Below are positions 18,030 through 26,619 of a stretch of 64,000 bases of DNA, piece after piece (position 1 is the first letter of the stretch; every line of letters begins with the position of its first letter). The stretch comes from Roseiarcus sp963709655 (lineage in GTDB: Bacteria > Pseudomonadota > Alphaproteobacteria > Rhizobiales > Beijerinckiaceae): the NCBI GenBank assembly GCA_963709655.1, contig CAVPXF010000056.1, positions 877,063-941,062 of the forward strand, given 5' to 3'. Below the pieces are notes generated by a model. The model saw only the letters and a list, made by a program, of their open reading frames with translations. It searched no databases and was not told the DNA's origin. Made by a program: the position numbers and the translations under genes.

Positions 18030-18145
18030 AGATGTAGGCTCCAGCGCACGCCTGCGCCAGTGCGGCGCATTGCAATTCACCCGTTCGGCCCCGACATAGA
18101 GGCGGGAGATGAAGGAGCGGCTTTGCGAAAGCGGCCGGGCGCGCC

Positions 18146-19240
18146 ATGGACGCCGAAAATTGCGTGAACGTCGAATACTGGACGAAGCTCGAAGACGGGC
18201 GGATCGAGTGCCGCCTCTGCCCGCGCTTCTGCCATATGCGGGCCGGCCAGCGCGGCCTCTGCTTCGTGCGCCGGGCGCGCGAGGACGGCGAGGGCATGGA
18301 GCTCACCGGCTACGGCCGCTCGACCGGCTTCTGCGTCGATCCGATCGAGAAGAAGCCGCTCAATCACTTTTTGCCGGGCTCGTCGGCGCTGTCGTTCGGC
18401 ACGGCCGGCTGCAACCTCGCCTGCGCCTTCTGCCAGAACTGGGACATTTCCAAGAGCCGCGAGACGGCGCGCCTCAGCGCGGTCGCGATGCCCGACACGA
18501 TTGCGCGCGCCGCGGAGCGTTTGGGGTGCGCCAGCGTCGCCTACACTTACAACGACCCGGTCATTTTCATGGAATACGCGGTCGACACGGCGGCCGCCTG
18601 CCGGGCGCGCGGGATCAAGAACGTCGCGGTGACCGCGGGCTTCATCTGCGAGGCGCCGCGCAAACGCTTCTTCGCCGCGATGGACGCCGCCAACGTGGAC
18701 CTGAAGGGCTTCACCGAGCGCTTCTACGAGAAGCGCTGCGCGGGCAAGCTCGAGCCGGTGCTCGAGACGCTAAAGTATCTCGTCCACGAGACGAGCGTCT
18801 GGACCGAGGTCACGACGCTCCTGATCCCGGGCGAGAACGACGGCGACGAGGAACTCGAGGCGCTGACGCGCTGGATCGCCAGGGAACTTAAGCCGGACGT
18901 CCCGCTCCACTTCACCGCCTTCCACCCCGACTATCGCATGCTCGGGACCTCCGCGACGCCGCTCGCGACGCTGCAGCGAGCCCGGGCGATCGGGATCGCC
19001 AACGGGCTCGAGCACGTCTATGTCGGCAACGTCCGCGATCCGGCGCGCGAGGCGACCCTGTGCCCGACCTGCGGCGCGCGCGCGATCGCCCGCGACCGCT
19101 ACGAGATCACCGAATACCGGCTCGACGCCGAGGGGCGGTGCCTGAGTTGCGGGACCCGGATGGCCGGCGTCTTCGCCGCCGGGCCGGGACGCTGGGGCTC
19201 GCGGCGCATGGCCGTCGACATCGAACGCTACGCGGCGTGA
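18146..19240 (+). CDS. amrS: AmmeMemoRadiSam system radical SAM enzyme
   Basis: A 364-residue radical SAM protein. The [4Fe-4S] motif is CNLACAFCQNWDISK (CxxxCxxC), preceded by LSFGTAG, near residue 90. The N-terminus has an extra cysteine set (CRLCPRFCHMRAGQRGLC), a hallmark of AmrS and of glycyl-radical-activating-enzyme-like proteins. The C-terminus has two more CxxC pairs (CPTCGARA and CLSCGTRMAG), probably for zinc or an auxiliary cluster. TLLIPGEND and FHPDYRMLG are also typical. It is divergent from the fused MEMO-AMMECR1 gene across a palindrome cluster. The reaction is unknown; the family has been linked to unusual peptide or tRNA modification only by association. DUF2934 gene follows 25 bp downstream. 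Confidence 0.9.
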   Translation: MDAENCVNVEYWTKLEDGRIECRLCPRFCHMRAGQRGLCFVRRAREDGEGMELTGYGRSTGFCVDPIEKKPLNHFLPGSSALSFGTAGCNLACAFCQNWDISKSRETARLSAVAMPDTIARAAERLGCASVAYTYNDPVIFMEYAVDTAAACRARGIKNVAVTAGFICEAPRKRFFAAMDAANVDLKGFTERFYEKRCAGKLEPVLETLKYLVHETSVWTEVTTLLIPGENDGDEELEALTRWIARELKPDVPLHFTAFHPDYRMLGTSATPLATLQRARAIGIANGLEHVYVGNVRDPAREATLCPTCGARAIARDRYEITEYRLDAEGRCLSCGTRMAGVFAAGPGRWGSRRMAVDIERYAA

Positions 19241-19265
19241 GCTTTGGACGACGGGAGGCCATGGG

Positions 19266-19562
19266 ATGAGCGGTCATGAGGACACGATCCGCCGGCGGGC
19301 CCTTACGCTCTGGGAGCGCGCGGGCTGCCCGGAGGGGCGCAGCGAAGAGTTCTGGCACGCCGCCCGGCGCGAGATCGACGGCGACGCGGCTGACCGGCAA
19401 TGCGTCGATCCGTTCGAGCCGCCGATCGACGAGCCGCCGGGCGTGGCGTTCCAGCACGGCGTGCCGGTCGGCATGCCGGGCGAGCGGATCGCCGAGCAGG
19501 GCGTCGAGGACGACCGCCTCGCCGAGCTGCTGTGGGTTACCGAACGCCGGCCGGACGATTGA
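19266..19562 (+). CDS. DUF2934 domain protein
   Basis: 98 residues. The N-terminal IRRRALTLWERAGCPEGRSE and EFWHAARREI is the DUF2934 signature, a short helical motif frequent in rhizobial small proteins whose function is unknown. The rest is acidic and Pro-rich and looks unstructured. It starts 25 bp after amrS on the same strand and may be co-transcribed, though DUF2934 genes are scattered and the link may be chance. Confidence 0.75.
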   Translation: MSGHEDTIRRRALTLWERAGCPEGRSEEFWHAARREIDGDAADRQCVDPFEPPIDEPPGVAFQHGVPVGMPGERIAEQGVEDDRLAELLWVTERRPDD

Positions 19563-19673
19563 GCGAGGCACGGCCGCGGCCGCCATTTTCGAGCCCGAAG
19601 CGAGCCTTTTCAGGGGGGTCCGGCGCCTTTTTCGATTCCGCTTGGCCGCCAGGCCGGGCTGCCATGACAAGAA

Positions 19674-19764
19674 CCTCATCCTGAGCTTGTCGAAGGATGA
19701 TCCAGTGGGCGGGGCCGTTCGTTAGGCGCTGGAGCGTCCTTCGACAGGCTCAGGACGAGGGGCG
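19674..19764. repeat. Inverted repeat of the TCCTTCGACAGGCTCAGGA type
   Basis: CATCCTGAGCTTGTCGAAGG at about 19677 is mirrored by CCTTCGACAGGCTCAGGACG at about 19738, with GATGATCCAGTGGGCGGG between. This is the dispersed CTGAGC-TGTCGAAGG palindrome found between genes of many GC-rich proteobacteria. It lies in the 262-bp gap between the convergent DUF2934 and tam genes. Confidence 0.75.
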
Positions 19765-19824
19765 GGCTAGGCAGCTACGATTCCGCCGCCGACCGGTGCG
19801 GCGGACATGAGCCTGATCCGCCCC

Positions 19825-20631
19825 TCACGCCCGGGTCGCGACGATGAACAGCCGCGGATAGGCGAGCAGGACCTTGCCGTCCGGCTGAACGGGATAGGCC
19901 TCGCGGAGCCCGTCGCGGTAGCGGGCGAGGAATTCGCAGCGCTCGTCGTCCGACAACAGTTCCAGATACGGTCGAAGCCCGGATCCGGCGAACCAGTCCG
20001 CGATGCCGTCGGCGCCGTCGAAGACATGGACGTAGGTGGTCATCCAGATCTCGATCCGCGACGCGGCGGGGCGCAGCCAGCGGTAATAGTCCTCAAACTC
20101 GCTGATCACCGGACGGGTCTTGGCGATCGGCAAGAGCCGGGGCGACCACGGGCCCTCCGCCGCGATCATGCGCATCAGCGCGTGCGAGGATTCGCGCGCG
20201 GTCGACGGCATCTGCGCCGCCAAGACGCCCCCCGGCGCGAGGCCGGCGATCAGGCGCGGGAACAGCGTGTGATGGTCGGGCAGAAATTGCAGCGCCGCAT
20301 TGGCGAAGATCAGGTCGGGCGCTTCCTCCGGCGCCCAATCGGCGATGTCCGCCTTGACGAAGCGCGCCGCCGGAACACGCTGCCGCGCGGCGGCGAGCAT
20401 CCCCTCCGACGTGTCGAGGCCGGTGACTTTCGCCCCGGCGAACCGGCTGACCAGCAGTTCGGCGCTGTTTCCCGGTCCGCAGCCGAGATCGACGACGACG
20501 CGCGCCGAGTTCAGCGGAACGCGGCGCAGGAGATCGCGCGCGGCCAGTGTGCGCTCGTTCTCGAACTTGCTGTAGAGGCCCGGATCCCAGTCGCCCGCGG
20601 GCCCGGGCGGGACAGAGGCAAGACCGCTCAT
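19825..20631 (-). CDS. tam: Trans-aconitate 2-methyltransferase
   Basis: 268 residues from the ATG at 20631 (MSGLASVPPGPAGDWDPGLY). The start Asp-Trp-Asp-Pro-x-x-Tyr, the SAM-binding VVVDLGCGPGNSAELL, and MLAAARQRVP, DLIFANAALQFLPDH, SEFEDYYRWL and VFDGADGIADWFAGSGLRPY are all characteristic of Tam (252 residues in E. coli). The enzyme methylates trans-aconitate using SAM, detoxifying an aconitase inhibitor. An in-frame extension to 20823 has no family similarity and was rejected. It stands alone, divergent from the carboxylesterase. Confidence 0.9.
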   Translation of the reverse strand: MSGLASVPPGPAGDWDPGLYSKFENERTLAARDLLRRVPLNSARVVVDLGCGPGNSAELLVSRFAGAKVTGLDTSEGMLAAARQRVPAARFVKADIADWAPEEAPDLIFANAALQFLPDHHTLFPRLIAGLAPGGVLAAQMPSTARESSHALMRMIAAEGPWSPRLLPIAKTRPVISEFEDYYRWLRPAASRIEIWMTTYVHVFDGADGIADWFAGSGLRPYLELLSDDERCEFLARYRDGLREAYPVQPDGKVLLAYPRLFIVATRA

Positions 20632-20963
20632 GGGAGCCCTTTCGACCTTTCCGTCTGCAACGCGGGTCTGAATTCGAAGCGATACTCCATTTAGTCCACA
20701 AATGAAATCAATGTAGCGGTCCGTCCGCTTCAACGAAACCGGGAAAGCGGGGCCACTTGCTTCGAACACCCCCTTTTTGTGTCTGTCCAGGGCCAAGCGG
20801 ACGCGGCGCCGACGCAAATCCATGCCAAGCCGAGCCCTCGTCCATGCCGGCTTTTTTCAAGAGCAGTCGATTGCGTTTTGAGCCTTTTCGAGGGCTTGGA
20901 AGCCCACAATTCGGTCCCAAAGCCGTGCTCGCTTGGCCGGGACGCGGATCGAGGAGGAAACCG

Positions 20964-22580
20964 GTGGCGGAGACTTTCCTGACGTCGATGGCGCCTGGCC
21001 GGCGCGCCGCCTTTGCCGGCGCCGCGACCCTCGCGATCGGATGCTGTTCCGCCGCACTGGCCGCGTCCGACGACACTCAAGTTCAAACCGCGGAGGGAAC
21101 GCTCGCGGGGTCCTGGCAGCCGGGCTACCGGCTCTTTGAAGGCATTCCCTATGCGGCGCCGCCGGTCGGGGCGCTCAGGTGGCGGCCGCCGCAGAGCCCG
21201 CATCCCTGGAGCGGCGTGCGCCCCGCCACTGAGCCGGGCGCCGAGTGCGTGCAGCAGGCGATCTTCTGGCGCCCCGGATCGGCGGCGAGCTGGCATGAGG
21301 ATTGTCTTTACCTCAATGTCTATACGCCCGCCGCCGAGGCCGGGACAAAGCGGCCGGTGCTGGTCTGGTTTCATGGCGGCGGCTGGGTCAACGGTGCGGG
21401 CACGGACGTGCAGCCGGCCTGGCTGACCGCGGAAGGCAATGTCGTGGTGACGGTGAACTACCGGCTCGGCGCGCTCGGCTACCTCGCCCTTCCGGCGCTC
21501 GATGCGGAATCGGCCGACAAGCAATCGAGCGGGCAGTACGGCGATCTCGACAAGATCGAGGCCTTGCAATGGGTCAAGCGCAACATCGCGGCGTTCGGCG
21601 GCGATCCGGAGCGTGTGACGATCGCCGGACAATCGGCGGGGGCGGGGTCCGTATGCTGGCTGATGGCCTCGCCGGCCGCCAAGGGCCTGTTCGAGCGGGC
21701 GGTGATCCAGAGCATCGGCAATTGTGTCAACATCGACCACGATCAGGCGACCGAGCGCGGCCAGCGCTTTGTCAAGGCGCTCGGCTGCGGCGATGCGACC
21801 GACGCAGCCGCGTGCCTGCGCGGCAAGTCGGCGGCGGAGATCATCGATGCGCAAGTGGCGACCGCGCTTCCCTGGCGCCCGGTGCAGGGCGGCGCGGCTC
21901 AGCCGACGTTGGCGCCGGCCGCCTTCGCCGCCGGCGACTTCAACCGCGTGCCGGTCATGATCGGCAACACCCGGCATGAGACGCGCGCCTTCGTTTACGA
22001 AGGCAATGACCTCGTGAAACAGCCGGTGACGGCGGCGGCCTTCGAGGCGGCGGTGCGCAAGGCGCAAGGACCCAACGCCGACCGGGTTCTTGCGCAATAT
22101 CCGCTCAGCGCCGAGCCGGCGCCCGGGGCCGCGCTCGCCGCGGTCGAGACCAACTCCGGGTTCGCCTGCAACGCCGTTCCGGTCGTCGCCGCGCTGGCGA
22201 AATGGACGCCGACCTACGCTTACGAGTTCCGCGACGAGACGTCGCCGCCGCGCCCCTACATGAACGTGCCCTCCTCATTCCCGATCGGCGCCGACCACAC
22301 CTCGGACGTGCCATACGTCTGGCAGAGCGAGACGACCGTGCCCCTGACGCCGACCCAGATGGGGCTGGCGAGGATCATGCTGGGATATTGGTCGAATTTT
22401 GCCGCCAGCGGCGATCCGAACGGCGCCGCCTTGCCCGACTGGCCGCGTTACGGCGCCGAGGCGCCTCGCCGGATCGGCTTCCTGACAGGCGGTCGGACCG
22501 AAGAGATCAGCGCCGACGCCTATGCCGAGGAGCATCATTGCGCGCTGTGGGACGCGCTGGCTGCCGGGAAGGGGCCTTAG
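20964..22580 (+). CDS. Type-B carboxylesterase, exported
   Basis: 538 residues from the GTG at 20964, which has GAGGAGGA upstream; earlier in-frame ATGs lack a site. The N-terminus has an export signal with paired Arg (GRRAAFAGAATLAIGCCSAA, then LAA). Family blocks are FEGIPYAAPPVGALRWRPP, EDCLYLNVYTP, WFHGGGWVNGAG (oxyanion hole) and the nucleophile elbow GQSAGAGS, with Ser at about residue 224. It hydrolyses carboxylic esters in the periplasm; substrate unknown. The C-terminus (HHCALWDALA) looks complete, and the truncated transposase begins 14 bp after the stop, so the insertion spared this gene. Confidence 0.9.
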   Translation: MAETFLTSMAPGRRAAFAGAATLAIGCCSAALAASDDTQVQTAEGTLAGSWQPGYRLFEGIPYAAPPVGALRWRPPQSPHPWSGVRPATEPGAECVQQAIFWRPGSAASWHEDCLYLNVYTPAAEAGTKRPVLVWFHGGGWVNGAGTDVQPAWLTAEGNVVVTVNYRLGALGYLALPALDAESADKQSSGQYGDLDKIEALQWVKRNIAAFGGDPERVTIAGQSAGAGSVCWLMASPAAKGLFERAVIQSIGNCVNIDHDQATERGQRFVKALGCGDATDAAACLRGKSAAEIIDAQVATALPWRPVQGGAAQPTLAPAAFAAGDFNRVPVMIGNTRHETRAFVYEGNDLVKQPVTAAAFEAAVRKAQGPNADRVLAQYPLSAEPAPGAALAAVETNSGFACNAVPVVAALAKWTPTYAYEFRDETSPPRPYMNVPSSFPIGADHTSDVPYVWQSETTVPLTPTQMGLARIMLGYWSNFAASGDPNGAALPDWPRYGAEAPRRIGFLTGGRTEEISADAYAEEHHCALWDALAAGKGP

Positions 22581-22594
22581 CGCACTCAGCAAAA

Positions 22595-23097
22595 CCGGTA
22601 TCGTGGTCGATTCCGAGGCTGACATAGCCGAGGTTGGCGCCGATGTCGTAGACGCCGTAAGGGACAACCTTGCCGAGCTCCTTGTCCTCGAAATCGTGGG
22701 TATTGACCTCGATCGGCTGGCCTTGCGGCCCATAGTCGCTGCCGCCGTTCTTGAATTCGCCGAGCAATTCCTTCTTTTTCGCGTCGATTGATAGCGTGGG
22801 TTCGCCGGCTGCCTGGAACGCTTCGACCTTGGCGTTGATATATTCGAACTGCGCGTCGCGATCGGGACGTTTGCCGCTCTCTTTGGTCTTCCGGTTGTAA
22901 TGGCGGCAGTATTTCAATTCCCGCAATAATTTGGGAACGGTTGACGAACTCACCTTATGGCCCATCTGGCGAAGCGCCGTCGCCAGCTTCTCGTGGCTCT
23001 TGGACACCCATACCAATGGCCGCATCGGATCGCCCATCGTCGCGGGCTCGAGCAATCGTTGCAAGTCCGCCAGCAGCGTCGGATCTTTGGTTGTCAA
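22595..23097 (-). pseudogene. Truncated internal fragment of the ISAzo13-family transposase
   Basis: 503 bp align without gaps to 14797-15299 of the complete element (constant offset 7798) with few mismatches. The encoded part runs from LLTTKDPTLLADLQ to SLGIDHDTG. Both ends, the inverted repeats, the N-terminal HTH and the catalytic C-terminus are absent. The fragment is inserted between the end of the carboxylesterase gene and a palindromic repeat that precedes a broken transporter gene. Confidence 0.92.
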
Positions 23098-23117
23098 TAA
23101 GTGCGCCAAATTCCCCC

Positions 23118-23232
23118 GCCGTCATTGCGAGCCGAAGGCGAAGCAATCCATGCCGCGGGGCGCGGCGGCGGCATGGATTGCTTCGTCCCCCCGGGCTCTT
23201 CGACCCGGGGGTCGCTCCTCGCAATGACGGTC
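23118..23232. repeat. Inverted repeat of the CGTCATTGCGAG type
   Basis: CCGTCATTGCGAGCCGAAGG, CGAAGCAATCCATGCCGC on the left mirror GCGGCATGGATTGCTTCG and CTCGCAATGACGG on the right, forming one long hairpin of about 115 bp. This is a widespread dispersed bacterial palindrome. It directly follows the truncated transposase. Confidence 0.85.
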
Positions 23233-23261
23233 GCGGGTTGTTTGAATTGATTCAGTAGTTT

Positions 23262-23470
23262 CGGCGCCTCGCCTGATCCACAGGCGAATGATCTCGATCC
23301 CGCCGGCCCTCATCCTGCCGGGCATCGCCGGGATCGGCGCGTTGGCGGGCCTTTTGGGATTCGTGCTTGCGGCCCCGCTCGTGGTCGCGATATTCGTGAT
23401 CGTCCAGAAGGCTTATGTTCGCGACACCCTGAACGAGGATGTCACGCTCGCCGGGGAGAAGCGAACCGGC
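23262..23470 (+). pseudogene. C-terminal remnant of an AI-2E/PerM-family transporter
   Basis: The plus-strand frame reads RRMISIPPALILPGIAGIGA, then LAGLLGFVLAAPLVVAIFVI and VQKAYVRDTLNED. This matches the end of AI-2E family (UPF0118) permeases, with the RRMVSLPPAL segment and the last membrane helices followed by a KxYVEDxLG tail. The upstream 300 or so residues are missing, and the repeat and IS fragment stand in their place. A local ATG exists at 23288, but a 60-residue tail fragment is unlikely to function. The open frame continues past about 23470 without family similarity. Confidence 0.7.
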
Positions 23471-23559
23471 CTGCCGGACAGCGCGTGCGAGCGGCGCCGT
23501 TCGACTGCCGTTCCGGCGAACAATCGGAAATCGGTCGCTTTTTTCATGGAGCGTCTCCC

Positions 23560-24744
23560 GTGCCAGGTCCCGCCGCCGAAGACCTCGAGGGTCCCAAGTC
23601 CGCCTCGGACATCGTTTATCCGTCGGCGATTCCGTTCGCCCTGGTGCACCTGGCCTGCTTCGGCGCCATCTGGACCGGAGTGGGCTGGCCGGCTCTGGCG
23701 ATCGGCGTCGGCCTCTACTGGCTCAGGATCTTCGCCATCGGCGCCGGCTATCACCGCTACTTCTCCCATCGCGCCTATGAAACCAGCCGGGCGTTCCAGT
23801 TCGCGCTGGCCTTTCTTTCGCAGTCGTCCGCCCAGCGGAGCGCGCTGTGGTGGGCGGCCAAGCATCGGGAGCATCACCTGCATTCCGACACGCCGCACGA
23901 CGTTCACTCGCCGCGACAAAGCGGGTTCCTGTACAGCCACGTCGGCTGGATTTTCGATCGTCGTCACGGCGAGGCCGATCTGTCCAGGATCAGCGACTTC
24001 GCCCGGTTTCCCGAGCTGATGTGGCTGTATCGGTTCGAGGCGGCGCCGGCGGTCGTTCTCGCGCTCGCATGCTTTGCGGCGGACGGATGGCAAGGCCTGG
24101 TGGTCGGCTTCTTCTGGAGCACGGTCGCCGTCTACCACGCGACGTTCAGCATCAATTCGCTCGCCCATGTCGCGGGCCGACAGCGCTTTGTCACCGGAGA
24201 CTATTCGAGAAACAACGGCTTTCTCGCGCTTGTTACAATGGGCGAGGGCTGGCACAACAATCACCACGCCTACCAAAGCTGCGCCCGTCAGGGGTTCCGG
24301 TGGTGGGAGTATGATCCCACCTACTACCTGCTGTCGCTTCTTCGGTATCTCGGCGTGGTCTGGAAAGTGAAGTCGCCTCCGGTCGAACTGCTCGAAAATC
24401 GTCGACGTCTGGGCGCGAGGGTGATCGGACGCGCCGCCGAGCAGGTGGCGGAGCGTTTCAACGCGGAGCGGATCGCCCACGCCGCCGCCGGCGTCCTCGG
24501 CTCTTCGCGCCTGGCTCTGCTCCACATGAATGTCGTCCGCGCCCGGCATCGGCTCGCCGATGTCATCAGGGACCTCAACTTGCCGGAAATCCCGGGCGAG
24601 GCGGACATTCGCCGATGCGCGCGATCGATTCTGGCGAACTCGCCGTCGACCGAGGATATCGTCGCCAAGGCCCACCAGCTCGTGCTGGAAGCCGTCGGCG
24701 CGCGGCTCGCCGTGCTCGCCGCGGGCGCCGCCGGCAGCGCCTGA
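23560..24744 (+). CDS. Membrane fatty-acid (acyl-CoA-type) desaturase
   Basis: 394 residues from the GTG at 23560 (GGAG about 9 bases upstream); the in-frame ATG at 23485 lies in the tail of the transporter remnant. The three diiron histidine boxes are clear: HRYFSH near residue 70, HREHHLHSD near 108 and HNNHHAY near 232. Hydrophobic segments fit a delta-9-type desaturase (IPFALVHLACFGAIWTGVGW, VVLALACFAADGW). It introduces a cis double bond into acyl chains in the cytoplasmic membrane, with an electron donor not encoded here. A C-terminal extension of about 110 residues after the desaturase domain is charged and helical. Alone in its unit. Confidence 0.88.
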   Translation: MPGPAAEDLEGPKSASDIVYPSAIPFALVHLACFGAIWTGVGWPALAIGVGLYWLRIFAIGAGYHRYFSHRAYETSRAFQFALAFLSQSSAQRSALWWAAKHREHHLHSDTPHDVHSPRQSGFLYSHVGWIFDRRHGEADLSRISDFARFPELMWLYRFEAAPAVVLALACFAADGWQGLVVGFFWSTVAVYHATFSINSLAHVAGRQRFVTGDYSRNNGFLALVTMGEGWHNNHHAYQSCARQGFRWWEYDPTYYLLSLLRYLGVVWKVKSPPVELLENRRRLGARVIGRAAEQVAERFNAERIAHAAAGVLGSSRLALLHMNVVRARHRLADVIRDLNLPEIPGEADIRRCARSILANSPSTEDIVAKAHQLVLEAVGARLAVLAAGAAGSA

Positions 24745-24879
24745 GAACCGCGCCAGGAGCGCACGGGCGAGCGGGCGGGCCTCGTCGACCGAGAGCAATC
24801 GCGTCGAGCCGTTCAGTCGTGGGCCTCGCCTCGCGGATCAAGCCCTCGAGGGGTTGGAACGTCGGCGCTTCGCGAGCGC

Positions 24880-26583
24880 TCAGCGGCCGGAAACCGTCAG
24901 GCGCCGCGCGATCGCCTTCATCTTGTCCGCTCCGTCTTTTCGGCCGGTTTCGCGATAGATCTCGGCCATCATCTCGTAGATCGCCGCTCGGGACGGGTCC
25001 TGGATCAGGGCCCGCTGAAGCGCAGCCTCGGCGGCGAGGAGATCGCGCTGGGCCATCGCAACGATCGCCATGCCGATCTCCGCCGACGCGTTGGCCGGGT
25101 CGATCGCAAGCACGGACTGGAAAACGCGCTCGGCGTCGATCGCGCGGTTGATCGTCAGCCAGCCGGCCGCCGCCGTCAGTCGAGTCTCGGGCGCCGGATC
25201 CGCCTCCGCCTTTTTGAGCCACGAGGCGGCAAGCATGGGCTCTTTGTTGAGCGCATGGTACGCGCCGCGAGCGAGCGCGCCCCAGCCGCGATTCGGCGCC
25301 GTGCGCTCGAGCCCCTCGGCGACTTCCGGCAGTCCCTCCGATTGCTCCAGCGCGAAGAGGGCGGTCGCGCGCATGCGCAGCGCCAGCACGTTGTCGGGAT
25401 CGAGCCTCAGCGCCTCGGCGGTGATCGTCTCGGCCGCCGCGGGCGCGCGCTTCAGCACGATCTGGCCAAGTTCTGCGAGGCCCTGGGCGCGCCAGGCGGG
25501 ATGCGGCGGCGGAAGCGGAGGACAGCCATCCTCGGCGGCGATCCGGAGCAGGTCCTTATCCGGCTGGACGGGGTCGACCGGCGGCGGCGTGGGGGCGGCC
25601 GCGTAGGGCCTTCCCGGCGCTGGCGGCGTCAGCGGGCGGCCTGCCAGATTGTCGTCCTTGAGCTCGAAAGCCGCAAGGACCGTCGGCGCGATGTCGAGAA
25701 GATCGGCGCCGAGGAAATCAGGCGCGGGCGCCCCCCAAGGGCCCGTCGCCAGCACGACGCCGGCCGATCCCCGCCAGCCCGGCGAGACCGCCAACACGAG
25801 CGCCTCGTTTCCGGCGACCTCGCATAGCCGGCCGATCAGGCTATCGAGGAAGCGCCATGCCGCCTTCGTCGCATAGGCGTAGTCGGGTTCCGTCCGCCCT
25901 TCGCTGGCGGCGCGCACCTGACCGAGCAGACCGTGTTGGACGAACACGGCCTCGGGCGCGCGCTCGGCGATCATCCAGACCGCTCCGCCCTGATAGGTCG
26001 CCGCGCGCGCCACGGCGAGCGCCAGGGCCGGCAGAGGCGTCGGGCGCGACTGGTCGATCTTGCCGAGGTCCGGCACGAAGCCCAGAATTGTGTCGGTCGT
26101 GATTTGGGTGGGATGCACCCGGCGCAGGGCGATCTCATCGCGGATGTCGAGCGGTGCGCAACGCAGTGGTAGAGCCCAGTCGGCCGCCGTCTTGCCCGTC
26201 GGGTCGGCGAACGTCTCGTCGATATGAACGCCCGGCCAATCCGCGCCCGGCTGCATGGCGGGCCAACCGACGCTGCCGGTCGAGACGCCGGCCGCCTGAA
26301 GCCGCGCCCATAGCGGCGCTGTCCGCCACGACGCGCGTCCGATCGGTCGCAGGCCGCCCGCCCAGGCCTCGTGACGCCGCCAGACGCCGTGCATCTCTGG
26401 CTGAACGCCCGTCGCCAACGAAGCGAAGGCGGCAATCCCCTCGCCGGTCGGGGCCCCGTTCAGCGAACCTGCAAAACCGGCTTTGCGCAAGGCGGCCATC
26501 CGAGGCAAGGCGCCTGAGCGGGTCGCTGCGTCGAAGCCGGCCCAGTCCATTCCGGCGGCGGCGATCAGGAGCATCTTCGTCAT
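24880..26583 (-). CDS. Phosphodiesterase/alkaline-phosphatase-fold protein with C-terminal TPR repeats
   Basis: 567 residues. The first 350 or so resemble type I phosphodiesterase/nucleotide pyrophosphatases: MLLIAAAGMDWAGFD (start of the fold, metal Asp), NGAPTGEGIAAFASLATGVQ (where the family has its Thr/Ser nucleophile), HGVWRRHEAW, FVQHGLLGQV, and LLDIAPTVLAAF near the end. The C-terminal 200 residues are TPR-like helices (ALRLDPDNVLALRMRATALF, VLAIDPANASAEIGMAIVAM, ALIQDPSRAAIYEMMAEIYR). Such fusions are often annotated as AlkP/TPR proteins of unknown substrate. There is no signal peptide, so it is probably cytoplasmic. The divergent GNAT gene starts 37 bp away. Confidence 0.75.
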   Translation of the reverse strand: MTKMLLIAAAGMDWAGFDAATRSGALPRMAALRKAGFAGSLNGAPTGEGIAAFASLATGVQPEMHGVWRRHEAWAGGLRPIGRASWRTAPLWARLQAAGVSTGSVGWPAMQPGADWPGVHIDETFADPTGKTAADWALPLRCAPLDIRDEIALRRVHPTQITTDTILGFVPDLGKIDQSRPTPLPALALAVARAATYQGGAVWMIAERAPEAVFVQHGLLGQVRAASEGRTEPDYAYATKAAWRFLDSLIGRLCEVAGNEALVLAVSPGWRGSAGVVLATGPWGAPAPDFLGADLLDIAPTVLAAFELKDDNLAGRPLTPPAPGRPYAAAPTPPPVDPVQPDKDLLRIAAEDGCPPLPPPHPAWRAQGLAELGQIVLKRAPAAAETITAEALRLDPDNVLALRMRATALFALEQSEGLPEVAEGLERTAPNRGWGALARGAYHALNKEPMLAASWLKKAEADPAPETRLTAAAGWLTINRAIDAERVFQSVLAIDPANASAEIGMAIVAMAQRDLLAAEAALQRALIQDPSRAAIYEMMAEIYRETGRKDGADKMKAIARRLTVSGR

Positions 26584-26619
26584 GCGGCTTCCAGAAGCTT
26601 TGAAAGCCTTTTAGCGGAC

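Noticed and set aside
19807..20694. Plus-strand frame opposite tam.
   Set aside because: Antisense shadow of a well-recognised methyltransferase.
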